Shown: positions 19,259 to 27,972 of the stretch, one piece after another
How the letters are laid out: each line of letters opens with the position of its first letter
Numbering within the stretch: position 1 is the first letter of the stretch
NCBI GenBank assembly: GCA_016342285.1
Contig: JAEINQ010000033.1
Coordinates: forward strand, 1-64,000
DNA length: 64,000 bases
Reading direction: 5' to 3'
Origin: Desulfobacterales bacterium
Lineage (GTDB): Bacteria; Desulfobacterota; Desulfobacteria; Desulfobacterales; JAEINQ01
Notes under the pieces: model-generated
Told to the model about the DNA's origin: nothing
Databases searched by the model: none
What the model saw: only the letters and a program-made list of their open reading frames with translations
Translations under genes and position numbers: made by a program

Positions 19259-20596
19259 ATGACCAAGGAAACCTCGACCCGAATCCTGGCTCACGAATTC
19301 AATCGCCGGCAGTTCCTTTACCTGTCCGCTCTTTCGGTCGCCGGCGCCATGGCCGGATGCGCCGCCAATCCGGTAACCGGACGGTCCCAGCTCATGCTGA
19401 TGAGCGAGGACCAGGAAATCGACATTGACAAGAAAAACGCGCCCCATCAGTTTTCTTCGGACTACGGCATCAGCCAGGACAAGGGGCTGAACCGTTACCT
19501 CGATGAGGTGGGCCGAAAGATGGCGGCCAACACCCATCGGCCCCACATGCCTTACGCATTCAATTGCGTCAACGCCACATACGTCAACGCCTATGCCTTT
19601 CCGGGCGGAAGCATCGCCGCAACCCGGGGCATCCTGCTGACCCTGGCCAACGAAGGGGAGCTGGCCGCCCTGCTGGGCCACGAACTGGGCCACGTCAACG
19701 CCCGTCACACCGCCGAACAGATGTCCAAGGGGATGGTCACCAACGCCCTGGTCAGCGGGGTGGCCGCCATGGCCGGGACCCAGGGAAAGCTCTACGGCGA
19801 CATCGCCGCCAAACTCGGCCAGATCGGTGCCGGGGCACTGCTGGCCACTTACAGCCGGGAGAACGAACGCGAGGCCGACGCCCTGGGGCTGGAATACCTG
19901 GTCGCAACCGGATACGGCGCGGAAGGCTTTGTCGGCCTCATGGAAATGCTCAGCGCCAAGAGCCAGCACCAGTCCAATGCCCTGGAACTGCTCTTTGCCA
20001 CCCACCCCATGAGCCAGGAACGTTACGACACCGCCCTGGAAGCGGTCGAAACCGAATACCGACAGGCCAAAGGACGCCCCCTGTACCGGGAACGGTATAT
20101 GGACCGGACCGCCGACCTTCGGGCCATTGCCCCGGCCATCGAAGAGATGCAAAAAGGCGAAGCGGCCATGGCCAAGGAAACTTACGATCAGGCCGAGGCC
20201 CATTTTCGCAAGGCATTGAAAATCGCCCCGCAGGATTACGCCGGACTGGCCATGATGTCCAAATGCCTGCTGGCCCAGAAAAAAAATGACGAAGCCGGAC
20301 GCTATGCCGATCAGGCCAAGCAGGTCAACCCCGGCGAAGCCCAGGCCTTGCATCTGAGCGGCTTTGTTAAGATCCGCCAAAAAAAATTCGGCGCGGCCCT
20401 GGAAAACTTCAACGCTTACGACCGCAGCCTGCCAGGCAACCCCGGCACCGGTTTTTTCCAGGGGCTCTGCCTGGAAGGCATGGGTCGCAAGGAAGCATCG
20501 GCCCAACACTACTACCGATACCTGCAGTCGGTCCGGCAAGGCGCCCAGGCCCAGCATGCCTACCAGAGGCTCAAGAGCTGGGGGTTCGTGAAATAG
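19259..20596 (+). CDS. M48 family metallopeptidase with TPR-like C-terminus (BepA/LoiP-like lipoprotein)
   Basis: A 445-residue zinc protease. The N-terminus has a twin-arginine pair (RRQFL, residues 16-20), a hydrophobic stretch and a lipobox ending at Cys34 (AMAGC), so export as a Tat-type lipoprotein to the periplasmic face is likely. HELGH at 141-145 and ENEREAD downstream are the zinc and catalytic residues. Residues ~300-440 contain helical TPR-like repeats (EAHFRKALKIAPQDYAGLAM, AENFNAYDRSLPGNPGTG-like). The layout resembles BepA, which clears misassembled outer-membrane proteins. AAGGAG precedes the ATG. Confidence 0.88.
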   Translation: MTKETSTRILAHEFNRRQFLYLSALSVAGAMAGCAANPVTGRSQLMLMSEDQEIDIDKKNAPHQFSSDYGISQDKGLNRYLDEVGRKMAANTHRPHMPYAFNCVNATYVNAYAFPGGSIAATRGILLTLANEGELAALLGHELGHVNARHTAEQMSKGMVTNALVSGVAAMAGTQGKLYGDIAAKLGQIGAGALLATYSRENEREADALGLEYLVATGYGAEGFVGLMEMLSAKSQHQSNALELLFATHPMSQERYDTALEAVETEYRQAKGRPLYRERYMDRTADLRAIAPAIEEMQKGEAAMAKETYDQAEAHFRKALKIAPQDYAGLAMMSKCLLAQKKNDEAGRYADQAKQVNPGEAQALHLSGFVKIRQKKFGAALENFNAYDRSLPGNPGTGFFQGLCLEGMGRKEASAQHYYRYLQSVRQGAQAQHAYQRLKSWGFVK

Positions 20597-20631
20597 TCTT
20601 CCCGCCGCAAACGGCAGCCAGGAACCAAACC

Positions 20632-23535
20632 ATGCTCAAGGCCGAAGAGCGTTCGCGCCACCACATTCCCCCCCTTTCCGGCGAACTGGAAAAAGCCGGA
20701 GAAGAAAGCTGGGCCGCTTTTAGCCAAGCGAGCCAAAAGGCCGGCATTGCCGAACCGGCATCGAAAACGGTTCGGCAAGTCCTCACACGGGCCTTTTCAC
20801 TGTCTGATTTCGTCTTCCGAAGCGCCCTTCATTCCCCAGACCAGGTGGACGATCTGATCCGCTCCGAAGACCTGTTTCGTAAATACGGAGTCGACCTCTA
20901 TCAGGAAAAAATTCACCATTGCCTCGCCGGCGCATCCGGCATCGAAGAAATCGCCCGCCGGCTGCGGCAAAAGCGGCTCCGGGAGATGGTCCGCATCATC
21001 TGCCGGGATCTCTCCGGCCTGGCGGATCTGAAAGAGACCATGGAAGATCTGTCCCGATTTGCCGAAGCCTGCATCGAACAGGCCCTGGAACCGCTTTACC
21101 GGCATCACGCGGACCAATGGGGAACGCCCTGCACAAAGGACGGCGCCGCGCAGCATCTGGTGGTGATCGGCATGGGGAAACTGGGGGCACTGGAGTTAAA
21201 CCTCTCCTCGGACATCGACCTGATCTTTGCCTATCCTGAAAACGGAACCACCCACGGAGGGAAACGCACCACCAACGAAGACTTCTTCACCCGGCTCTGT
21301 CGGTCCCTCATCCAGGTCATCGGGGCCACCACATCCGAGGGGTTTGTCTTTCGGGTCGACGCAAGGCTTCGCCCCTACGGTGAAAACGGCCCCCTGGCCA
21401 TGAGCTTCGATGCCATGGAAGACTACTACCAGAACCAGGGGCGGGAGTGGGAGCGTTACGCCTGGATCAAGGCCCGGGTGGTCACCGGCGACCCGGAGGC
21501 AGGCGAAGCGCTCATGGCGCGCATGGCTCCGTTTGTCTACCGCCGCTACCTGGACTACGGCGCCATCGACGCCTTGCGGGGCATGAAGCAAAAAATCGCC
21601 ATGGAGGTCAGGCGGAAAAAGATTCAGGACAATGTCAAACTCGGAGCGGGCGGCATTCGCGAAATCGAATTCTTCGGCCAGGTGTTTCAGCTCATGCGAG
21701 GCGGTGTGGTCCCGGCACTTCGCCAGCGCAGCATTGAATCGGTGCTCAAAACCCTGGCAGATGAAAACGACATCGACCACGGCGTCTGCCGTGATCTCAC
21801 CCATGCCTACCGGTTTTTGCGCAACACCGAAAATCGCATTCAAGCCTGGGCGGATCAGCAGACCCACGACCTGCCTAAAAATGCCCATAAACGGGCCTGC
21901 CTCGCCGCCGCCATGGGCTTTGACCGATGGGATGACTTCCTGGCGACCCTCGACGGCCATCGCCGCCGGGTCCATGACCATTTCAGCGGTCTGCTGGAAA
22001 CGGGTTCGTCGGCAGAAGACGAAGGGACCACGGACCAAGAAATCGTGCTGGCAGAAATCTGGCAGGACGGCTGCAACGGGGAAAAAGGGCGTTCCATACT
22101 GGCCGGCATGAGATTTGTCGACCCCGAATCGGTCTGCCGTGATCTGGCGAACCTGCGCTCGGACCCGGCCACGCGGGCGCTGAGCCGGAACGGGCGCCAG
22201 CGACTCGATCGCCTGATTCCCTGTCTCATGGAGGCTGTCAAGGCATCGAACGAACCGGATGCCGCGCTACGACGCCTGCTCGATCTGATCCGTACCGTTC
22301 AACAGCGGACCAACTATCTGGCCCTGCTGCTGGAAAATCCCTCAGCCTTGACCCATCTGGTCCGATTTGCCGATATCAGCCCCTGGATCGTCACTTTTTT
22401 GTCCCGGCATCCGGTGCTGCTGGACGAACTGCTCGATCCACGAACCCTTTATACCCCCCCGGGTCGCTCGGAACTGGAAGCGGCGATCGAGCGCCGGCTG
22501 GCCCGGATCGACGCGGACGATCTGGAATACCAGATCGAAACGCTGTGTATCTTTCGTCAGGTCAACATCCTGCGGGTGGCTGCCGCCGATATCACCGGTG
22601 CCCTGACGCTGATGCGCACCAGCGACCACCTGACGGAGATCGCCGAAACCATCGTTGGTGCGGTGCTCGAACTGGCCTGGCGGCACCTGACCCAAAAACA
22701 CGGCTTGCCCGAGTGTTTTCTGGACCAAACGCCTTGTTCCCGAGGATTTGCCGTCATCGCCTACGGCAAGATGGGCGGTCTTGAACTGGGGTACGGCTCT
22801 GATCTGGACCTGGTCTTTCTCCACGCCGGAAAGGCGGGCGACACGGCCGGAGGCCAACGCCCCATCGACAATGCCCAGTTCTTTTCAAGGCTTGGCCAGC
22901 GCGTGGTGCACATCCTCACCGCCCACACCCGTGCGGGGCGGCTTTACGAGGCAGACATGCGGCTGCGCCCCAGCGGCAGCGGCGGCATTCTGGTCAGCCA
23001 TGTGGATGCCTTTGACAGCTACCAGACCCGGGAAGCCTGGACCTGGGAACATCAGGCCCTGGTCCGCGCCCGGGCCGTCGCCGGAGAACCGACCCTGATG
23101 AAACGGTTTGAGGAAACCCGCCACCGCACCCTCTCCCGGCCAAGGGACCCGCGGGTTTTGCGGCAGGAGGTCACGGAGATGCGGGAAAAAATGAGACAGG
23201 CGTTGTACCGGCCTGAAAAGGAAACCTTCGACCTCAAGCAGGGCAACGGCGGCATGGTGGATATCGAATTCATCGTTCAATACCTGATCCTGTGCCACGC
23301 AAACAGGCACCCTGAACTGACCCGGTGGTCGGACAATGTGCGCCAAATGGAATCCCTCATGTCAACCGGCGTACTGGAAGAGGAAACCGCCCAGCTGTTG
23401 CGAAAAGCCTATCTGGCTTATCGGGCGGCGGTCCATCGCCTGAATTTGCAGGAGAGACCGTCCCGGGTTCCACGGGACCGTTTCGAAGACATGCCCCGAC
23501 GCATCGCCGGCGTCTGGAAAGCGATCTTCGGGTAG
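20632..23535 (+). CDS. glnE: Bifunctional glutamine synthetase adenylyltransferase/deadenylase GlnE
   Basis: Controls glutamine synthetase by adding and removing AMP. It is 967 residues, the usual length, with two nucleotidyltransferase domains. The N-terminal removase has GKLGALELNLSSDIDLIF near residue 183-200. The C-terminal transferase has GKMGGLELGYGSDLDLVF near 707-725. Each is followed by its helical GlnE/PII-uridylyltransferase segment (VRRKKIQDNVKLGAGGIREIEF and FDLKQGNGGMVDIEFIVQY are the paired motifs). It starts 36 bp after the peptidase gene. Together with the glutamate synthase operon it makes this a nitrogen-assimilation neighbourhood. Confidence 0.96.
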   Translation: MLKAEERSRHHIPPLSGELEKAGEESWAAFSQASQKAGIAEPASKTVRQVLTRAFSLSDFVFRSALHSPDQVDDLIRSEDLFRKYGVDLYQEKIHHCLAGASGIEEIARRLRQKRLREMVRIICRDLSGLADLKETMEDLSRFAEACIEQALEPLYRHHADQWGTPCTKDGAAQHLVVIGMGKLGALELNLSSDIDLIFAYPENGTTHGGKRTTNEDFFTRLCRSLIQVIGATTSEGFVFRVDARLRPYGENGPLAMSFDAMEDYYQNQGREWERYAWIKARVVTGDPEAGEALMARMAPFVYRRYLDYGAIDALRGMKQKIAMEVRRKKIQDNVKLGAGGIREIEFFGQVFQLMRGGVVPALRQRSIESVLKTLADENDIDHGVCRDLTHAYRFLRNTENRIQAWADQQTHDLPKNAHKRACLAAAMGFDRWDDFLATLDGHRRRVHDHFSGLLETGSSAEDEGTTDQEIVLAEIWQDGCNGEKGRSILAGMRFVDPESVCRDLANLRSDPATRALSRNGRQRLDRLIPCLMEAVKASNEPDAALRRLLDLIRTVQQRTNYLALLLENPSALTHLVRFADISPWIVTFLSRHPVLLDELLDPRTLYTPPGRSELEAAIERRLARIDADDLEYQIETLCIFRQVNILRVAAADITGALTLMRTSDHLTEIAETIVGAVLELAWRHLTQKHGLPECFLDQTPCSRGFAVIAYGKMGGLELGYGSDLDLVFLHAGKAGDTAGGQRPIDNAQFFSRLGQRVVHILTAHTRAGRLYEADMRLRPSGSGGILVSHVDAFDSYQTREAWTWEHQALVRARAVAGEPTLMKRFEETRHRTLSRPRDPRVLRQEVTEMREKMRQALYRPEKETFDLKQGNGGMVDIEFIVQYLILCHANRHPELTRWSDNVRQMESLMSTGVLEEETAQLLRKAYLAYRAAVHRLNLQERPSRVPRDRFEDMPRRIAGVWKAIFG

Positions 23536-23576
23536 GGTCCCGCAACCCTTCACCGCCAAATTAAAAAGGGGGATCG

Positions 23577-24545
23577 ATGCCGGAAAAAAAGCGAATCGCC
23601 GCCCATGGCAACAAAACCAAACCGTCCACGGAGCCCGCCCCCCCCACGTCCGGCATCGACATGGAAGACATGATCAAACATGCCGTCGGCCGGCGAATGA
23701 TTCACGAGGCTTCCCTGTCCGTGCGGGAACACATCAGCCGCCAACCCCATGTGCAGCGGCTTTTCAGCTTTATGCCGACCCTGATGACCCGGGTGTCACC
23801 TTTTCATTTCCGCAATAAAAACACCTTCAAGGACTGGCCTCTGGTCCGGCTCGATTCGGGCGAAACCGAGACCTGGGGCAGCATGCGGGTAGTGGGTGAA
23901 CTCCTCGTCATCTTCGATGAGACGGTTCTTTTCTGCCTTCTGGCCCTGATGGGCATCTACCGTAACGACGCCTTTGAAACCGATGAAGAGGAGCTGTGCC
24001 GGCTGGCCGCCATCGAACCCTCCCAGGGAAACCGGAACGCCATATGGAATAGCATTCAGCGACTGACCGGGACGCGCATCGACCTGGACTTGACCACCGG
24101 CAAGGGGAAACGAAAAAAACCGGTCAAGCAGATGACCGGATCGATTCTCAGCTTCAGCGACCGGGACCGAAAAACCAGCCGGATCCGGGCCGTGGTCAAC
24201 CCGTATTTCCTGGAAATGTACGGGGAAAGTTTCGTGACCAACATCGACCTGACCTTTCGGGCCGGCTTGAAATCAGACATCGCCAAGGCCTGCTACCGCT
24301 TCTTTCAGGGCCAGATCGACTCCGAAATCGAGATCGGGCTGGTCCGGCTCGCCCGGGCCATCAATCTGGACACGGATCGTTCCGATGCCGTCACCACGCG
24401 CAGCCTCCGCTCCGGCCTGCAGGATCTGGCCGATAGAGGATACCTGGACCGGTTTCACATCACGCCGGAAAACCGCGTCCAGGTCACCAAAACCCCCCAC
24501 GCGGCCATCCGTTCAGACAACATGATCTGGTGGCGATCGCCTTGA
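23577..24545 (+). CDS. Plasmid-type replication initiator-like protein (TrfA/RepA-like)
   Basis: A 322-residue protein resembling winged-helix plasmid replication initiators, especially TrfA. Visible correspondences are a tandem-winged-helix-like layout, the central GSILSFSDRDR followed by VVNPYFLEMYGESFVTNIDL, then helical RAGLKSDIAKACYRFFQGQ and a second domain ending RSGLQDLADRGYLDRFHI. These parallels come from memory of the family and were not aligned. It sits 41 bp after glnE on what otherwise looks like chromosome, and no iterons, parA/parB or plasmid genes are seen around it. The first 45 residues are polar and low in complexity. Confidence 0.55.
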   Translation: MPEKKRIAAHGNKTKPSTEPAPPTSGIDMEDMIKHAVGRRMIHEASLSVREHISRQPHVQRLFSFMPTLMTRVSPFHFRNKNTFKDWPLVRLDSGETETWGSMRVVGELLVIFDETVLFCLLALMGIYRNDAFETDEEELCRLAAIEPSQGNRNAIWNSIQRLTGTRIDLDLTTGKGKRKKPVKQMTGSILSFSDRDRKTSRIRAVVNPYFLEMYGESFVTNIDLTFRAGLKSDIAKACYRFFQGQIDSEIEIGLVRLARAINLDTDRSDAVTTRSLRSGLQDLADRGYLDRFHITPENRVQVTKTPHAAIRSDNMIWWRSP

Positions 24546-24795
24546 CCGGCCCATGCGCTTGCCGTACGAGGGTTTGGATTTTTTGTGGCGATTCAACCCC
24601 GCAAACGGTTACCGATTGCCCATGCCGGCCAGAAAACCCGTGGCGATTTGTTCCACAATGGGGTAAAGCTTTTTGGCCGGTGGGTCCGGTTTTTTTGGGG
24701 GGGCCTCAAGCGGACGGGTGGTTCGGACAATTTCCTGAACGGGGCCGGATGGCCGTCACCCCCGGACGATTACCAACCATAGGGACGCGGCAACC

Positions 24796-25305
24796 ATGAA
24801 TCCGACGGGAAACAACCACGACCAGATGAGCGACCATGTCCTGGTGGCGCTTCGGCGAATCATTCAGGCCATTGATCTCCATTCCAGGTACCTGACCAAG
24901 CATTTCGGCCTGACCGGCCCCCAACTGATTATTCTCAGGGAAGTCGCGACCAGCACCGGTCAGTCCGTGGGCGACGTGGCCAAGGCGGTGAGCCTGAGCC
25001 AGGCGACGGTGACCGGCATTTGCGAACGCCTGGAAACCCGGGGCCTGATCACCCGCATTCGGGCCGAGTCCGATCGGCGGCGGGTGCTGGTCGGCATCAC
25101 CGAAGCCGGCCTGGCCTTTCTTGAAAAAGCGCCTCCCCCCATGCAAGAGTCGTTCATCGAACAATTCGGAAAGCTCAAGGACTGGGAGCAGGTGATGATC
25201 CTGAGTTCCCTGCAACGGCTGGTCGAGCTCCTCGGCGCCAAAAAAATCGACGCAGCGCCCATCCTGTCCACCGGCCCCATGGTGGAGCCGGAAAATCTTC
25301 GATGA
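24796..25305 (+). CDS. MarR family transcriptional regulator
   Basis: A 169-residue MarR-type winged-helix dimer. The DNA-binding part is VGDVAKAVSLSQATVTGICERLETRGLITRIRAESDRRRVLVGITEAG at about residues 55-102, with the DRR-containing wing typical of the family. A C-terminal extension of ~30 residues (GAKKIDAAPILSTGPM...) is unusual. Its target is unknown; the neighbours are a replication-initiator homologue and a convergent FecR-domain protein. The MFS exporter at 28 kb is a possible but distant target. Confidence 0.88.
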   Translation: MNPTGNNHDQMSDHVLVALRRIIQAIDLHSRYLTKHFGLTGPQLIILREVATSTGQSVGDVAKAVSLSQATVTGICERLETRGLITRIRAESDRRRVLVGITEAGLAFLEKAPPPMQESFIEQFGKLKDWEQVMILSSLQRLVELLGAKKIDAAPILSTGPMVEPENLR

Positions 25306-25406
25306 AATTTGACCGGATAGCAGCAGCCGATATAACCAATATTGATAAAAGTCGAAAAGGCGCCGCCGCCCAAAGGCGTTGAGGCAAATCCACTTGCCCA
25401 AAGCCG

Positions 25407-27698
25407 TTATTGGGCAACCAAGGCGGCAGCGTTTCCGGCCACGCCAGCCGCCGTACCGGTGAAACTGGCCGCGGCATTGACGTCTCCGGCCGCACCACCG
25501 ACAACGGTCACGTTGTAGCCACCCACCTGGCCGGCGCCGGTGATCTCGGCGCCCCACTTGCCACCCATTCCGTCCCAGCGTTCCACTTTAAAGTTCACAT
25601 TGTTAAAGCCGACGCCATTGAGCAGCACCTCGGCCCCGGTCACCGGATTGGCGGTGTACTGACCGGTGACGCTGCCCGATGCCCAGATCGCCGGCCGCTG
25701 GGCGGCGGCATGGGAAAAAAAGATCATGTCGTTGATCTGGACGGCCAGGTTGCCATTGTTGCCGGTGAAATCGGTGCGCCCCACCTCGAAGCGGGGAATC
25801 CCCATGGCATCCAGAGCCGCCGTGTCGGGCGTTCCGGCGATCTTGCCGGCCATGGCCAAAAACCGTTCGGTGCTGATCCAGGTGCCACCGATGACCAGGT
25901 CCCAGATTTGCTTGGGATCGGCCGGATCAAAGACACCGGCCACCGGGCCGCCCAGGACGCCGGTGACCGCCTGATCCAGGTCGACCCAGGCGCCGGTCGC
26001 CGAACCTCGGATTTCGGCACCGGACCACTGGGCGCCTTCGATTTCCACCCATTGGATGTTGTCAAAGCCGCCGGCATCGGTCACGCCTGTAAAGGCGATA
26101 TGCCAACCGTCGGTCACCCCGTCGGTAAACGTGCCGTTGATTTCTCCGCGAAATATTCCCCAGTCCTGGTCCGGAATCCCGATCCACCCGCCGATGAGCT
26201 GACCGTCGGGATTCAATACGGTGATCACCCCGGTACCGGAATCAAAGTTCCGTCCCACGTTGTCGCTGTATTCATAAATGATCGGCTTGGGGTCGGGAAG
26301 GGGATCGGCCGCATTGAACGCCGCCGCGCCCGCTGCTGCCATTTGAATACTGGTGGTGGAAAAGTATGCGGTCTCCCAGGTGCCGTCCGCGCCGTAGGTG
26401 CCGGTCATGTCGCCGATCAGCAGACCGGCCCCGCCATCTGCGCCCACCCACAGACCGGTCACGCCGCCTTCCACAGCGCCGTCGTACCAGAAACCGCCCG
26501 GAGTGATGAAAATCTGGTGGGTGGCATCCAACGCCCCTTCCACCATGTCGATATAACTGGTGGGCGGTGTCCACAGGTCCGGATCCCAGGTGCCGTAGAG
26601 CTTGACCTGGAACCCGCCGGCAAGGCTGCCGGCCACCGAATAGGCGGTGGTCATCCACTCATTGACACGATCCTGCTCCCAGGGAATCACCGGAGTGGTC
26701 ATCATGCTGTCCGGACCGAAGATATCCATAAGCATGGGCATGGCATCGTCGGCAAAACTGCCGTCGGCTGAAAAAATGGCATCACTGAAAATTTCCGGTC
26801 CGGGAACCGCACCGTCCGCATACAGACCGGCCCCGTCACCGGTGGTGAAATAACCGTCCGTCCCCAAGGGTTCCGATCCACTGAAAACGCCGTCCCCATC
26901 CGAATCCGTGCCGCCACTTTCCGCAACCCCCGCGTCGCCGCCATCACGGTTCCCGTCATCGCCCCGGTCCGCGGACCCCTCCTCGGTGTCTTCATTGCTG
27001 CCTGGGTCCGTATCGGCCTGTCCGGCGTCCCCATCATCGCCGTTTTCTTCATCGGACTCGGTATCGGCGCTGTGGGCGTCGAGTTCCGCCTGGCTCGCCG
27101 GCCTCACTTGGGGAGGCCGATTGACACCGGCCACCTGCAGGGCCTGACCGGCAGAGACGTGGGCCACCCGGTCCGGGTCGTTCTTGTTGAATCCGTAACC
27201 GGACCCTTCCTTGAAGATGAAGTCACTGGTCCCGTTGACGTAGGCACTGAAATAGTCGGTCCCTCGGACCCCACAGACGGCGTTTTTCGTATGGACCTCA
27301 AACCGGTTCTTTTTTCCGAAACCGAACAGGCCCTTGGACTTTTGAACAATGGTTTCGATCTTGCCGCGGAACAGGTGAAGCATGCCGTCGGTACGCCCCT
27401 CGCTAACCATGTACCGGGTAATCTCGACCCGACTGGTTTCGGCCATGCGCATGATGCTGCCGTCGGTGAAGAGGACTTCGGCCCGGGCCCGGCTCTTGGA
27501 GCGCAGGACATCTCCGACCCGCACGGCATGACCTGGCCGGGCCGGTCTGGCCTGATCGCCGGGCGGGGTCACATCGACCCGGCCTTCGATCTTAACAATT
27601 TTGCCCACCAACCGTCCCGGATCGGCCCATACCGGCTCGGCCAGGAAACCACCCAACACCAGAATCAGCACCAAAACACTGTGACGTCTACCCCCCAT
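25407..27698 (-). CDS. FecR-domain secreted/surface protein with acidic linker
   Basis: A 763-residue exported protein. A signal peptide (MGGRRHSVLVLILVLGG... ending VWA) is followed by a FecR domain at about residues 28-180 (VGKIVKIEGRVDV, GDVLRSKSRARAEVLFTDGSI, VCGVRGTDYFSAYV). An acidic Asp/Glu/Gly linker follows at ~215-285, with SDGDGVFSG resembling a calcium-binding loop. The rest is Gly/Asp/Trp-rich, repeat-like sequence of predicted beta character that I do not recognise. The start at 27698 is preceded by GGAGG. No FecI/FecA partners are adjacent, so a structural or adhesin role is more likely than sigma-factor signalling. Confidence 0.75.
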   Translation of the reverse strand: MGGRRHSVLVLILVLGGFLAEPVWADPGRLVGKIVKIEGRVDVTPPGDQARPARPGHAVRVGDVLRSKSRARAEVLFTDGSIMRMAETSRVEITRYMVSEGRTDGMLHLFRGKIETIVQKSKGLFGFGKKNRFEVHTKNAVCGVRGTDYFSAYVNGTSDFIFKEGSGYGFNKNDPDRVAHVSAGQALQVAGVNRPPQVRPASQAELDAHSADTESDEENGDDGDAGQADTDPGSNEDTEEGSADRGDDGNRDGGDAGVAESGGTDSDGDGVFSGSEPLGTDGYFTTGDGAGLYADGAVPGPEIFSDAIFSADGSFADDAMPMLMDIFGPDSMMTTPVIPWEQDRVNEWMTTAYSVAGSLAGGFQVKLYGTWDPDLWTPPTSYIDMVEGALDATHQIFITPGGFWYDGAVEGGVTGLWVGADGGAGLLIGDMTGTYGADGTWETAYFSTTSIQMAAAGAAAFNAADPLPDPKPIIYEYSDNVGRNFDSGTGVITVLNPDGQLIGGWIGIPDQDWGIFRGEINGTFTDGVTDGWHIAFTGVTDAGGFDNIQWVEIEGAQWSGAEIRGSATGAWVDLDQAVTGVLGGPVAGVFDPADPKQIWDLVIGGTWISTERFLAMAGKIAGTPDTAALDAMGIPRFEVGRTDFTGNNGNLAVQINDMIFFSHAAAQRPAIWASGSVTGQYTANPVTGAEVLLNGVGFNNVNFKVERWDGMGGKWGAEITGAGQVGGYNVTVVGGAAGDVNAAASFTGTAAGVAGNAAALVAQ

Positions 27699-27858
27699 GA
27701 TCAACCTCCGGATTATGATTCGCTGAACCACTGTCAACGACTGCAGGATCACCCTTGCATGGGCACACCTGAAATATCGGCCCGCGAGGAATAAACTTGA
27801 ACGAAAACATCACTTGGCCAAGGATATCCGGATCGGAACCTGTCCGATACCGGCCGCG

Positions 27859-27887
27859 TTGACAGGGGGATGGAATCGGATCAGAAT
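27859..27887 (+). promoter_or_regulatory. Candidate sigma-70 promoter for the MFS gene
   Basis: TTGACA at 27859-27864, a 17-bp spacer and CAGAAT at 27882-27887. It lies inside the longest open frame and 86 bp before the TTG start chosen for the transporter, so it supports that later start. Confidence 0.4.
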
Positions 27888-27972
27888 ATTGTGGATCATC
27901 CCCGCGCCCACTGGTTCAGCCCGGATTGCAGCGGGAATCGTTGTTTTTTCATCAGATACCCCGGGAGCAGCG

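Noticed and set aside
24530-24799. 89-codon frame between the replication initiator homologue and marR
   Set aside because: No family features and no ribosome site; the composition looks non-coding.
27814-27972. Longer ATG start of the MFS transporter
   Set aside because: The extra 53 codons contain the likely promoter and show no transporter-like sequence; TTG at 27973 has a good ribosome site.
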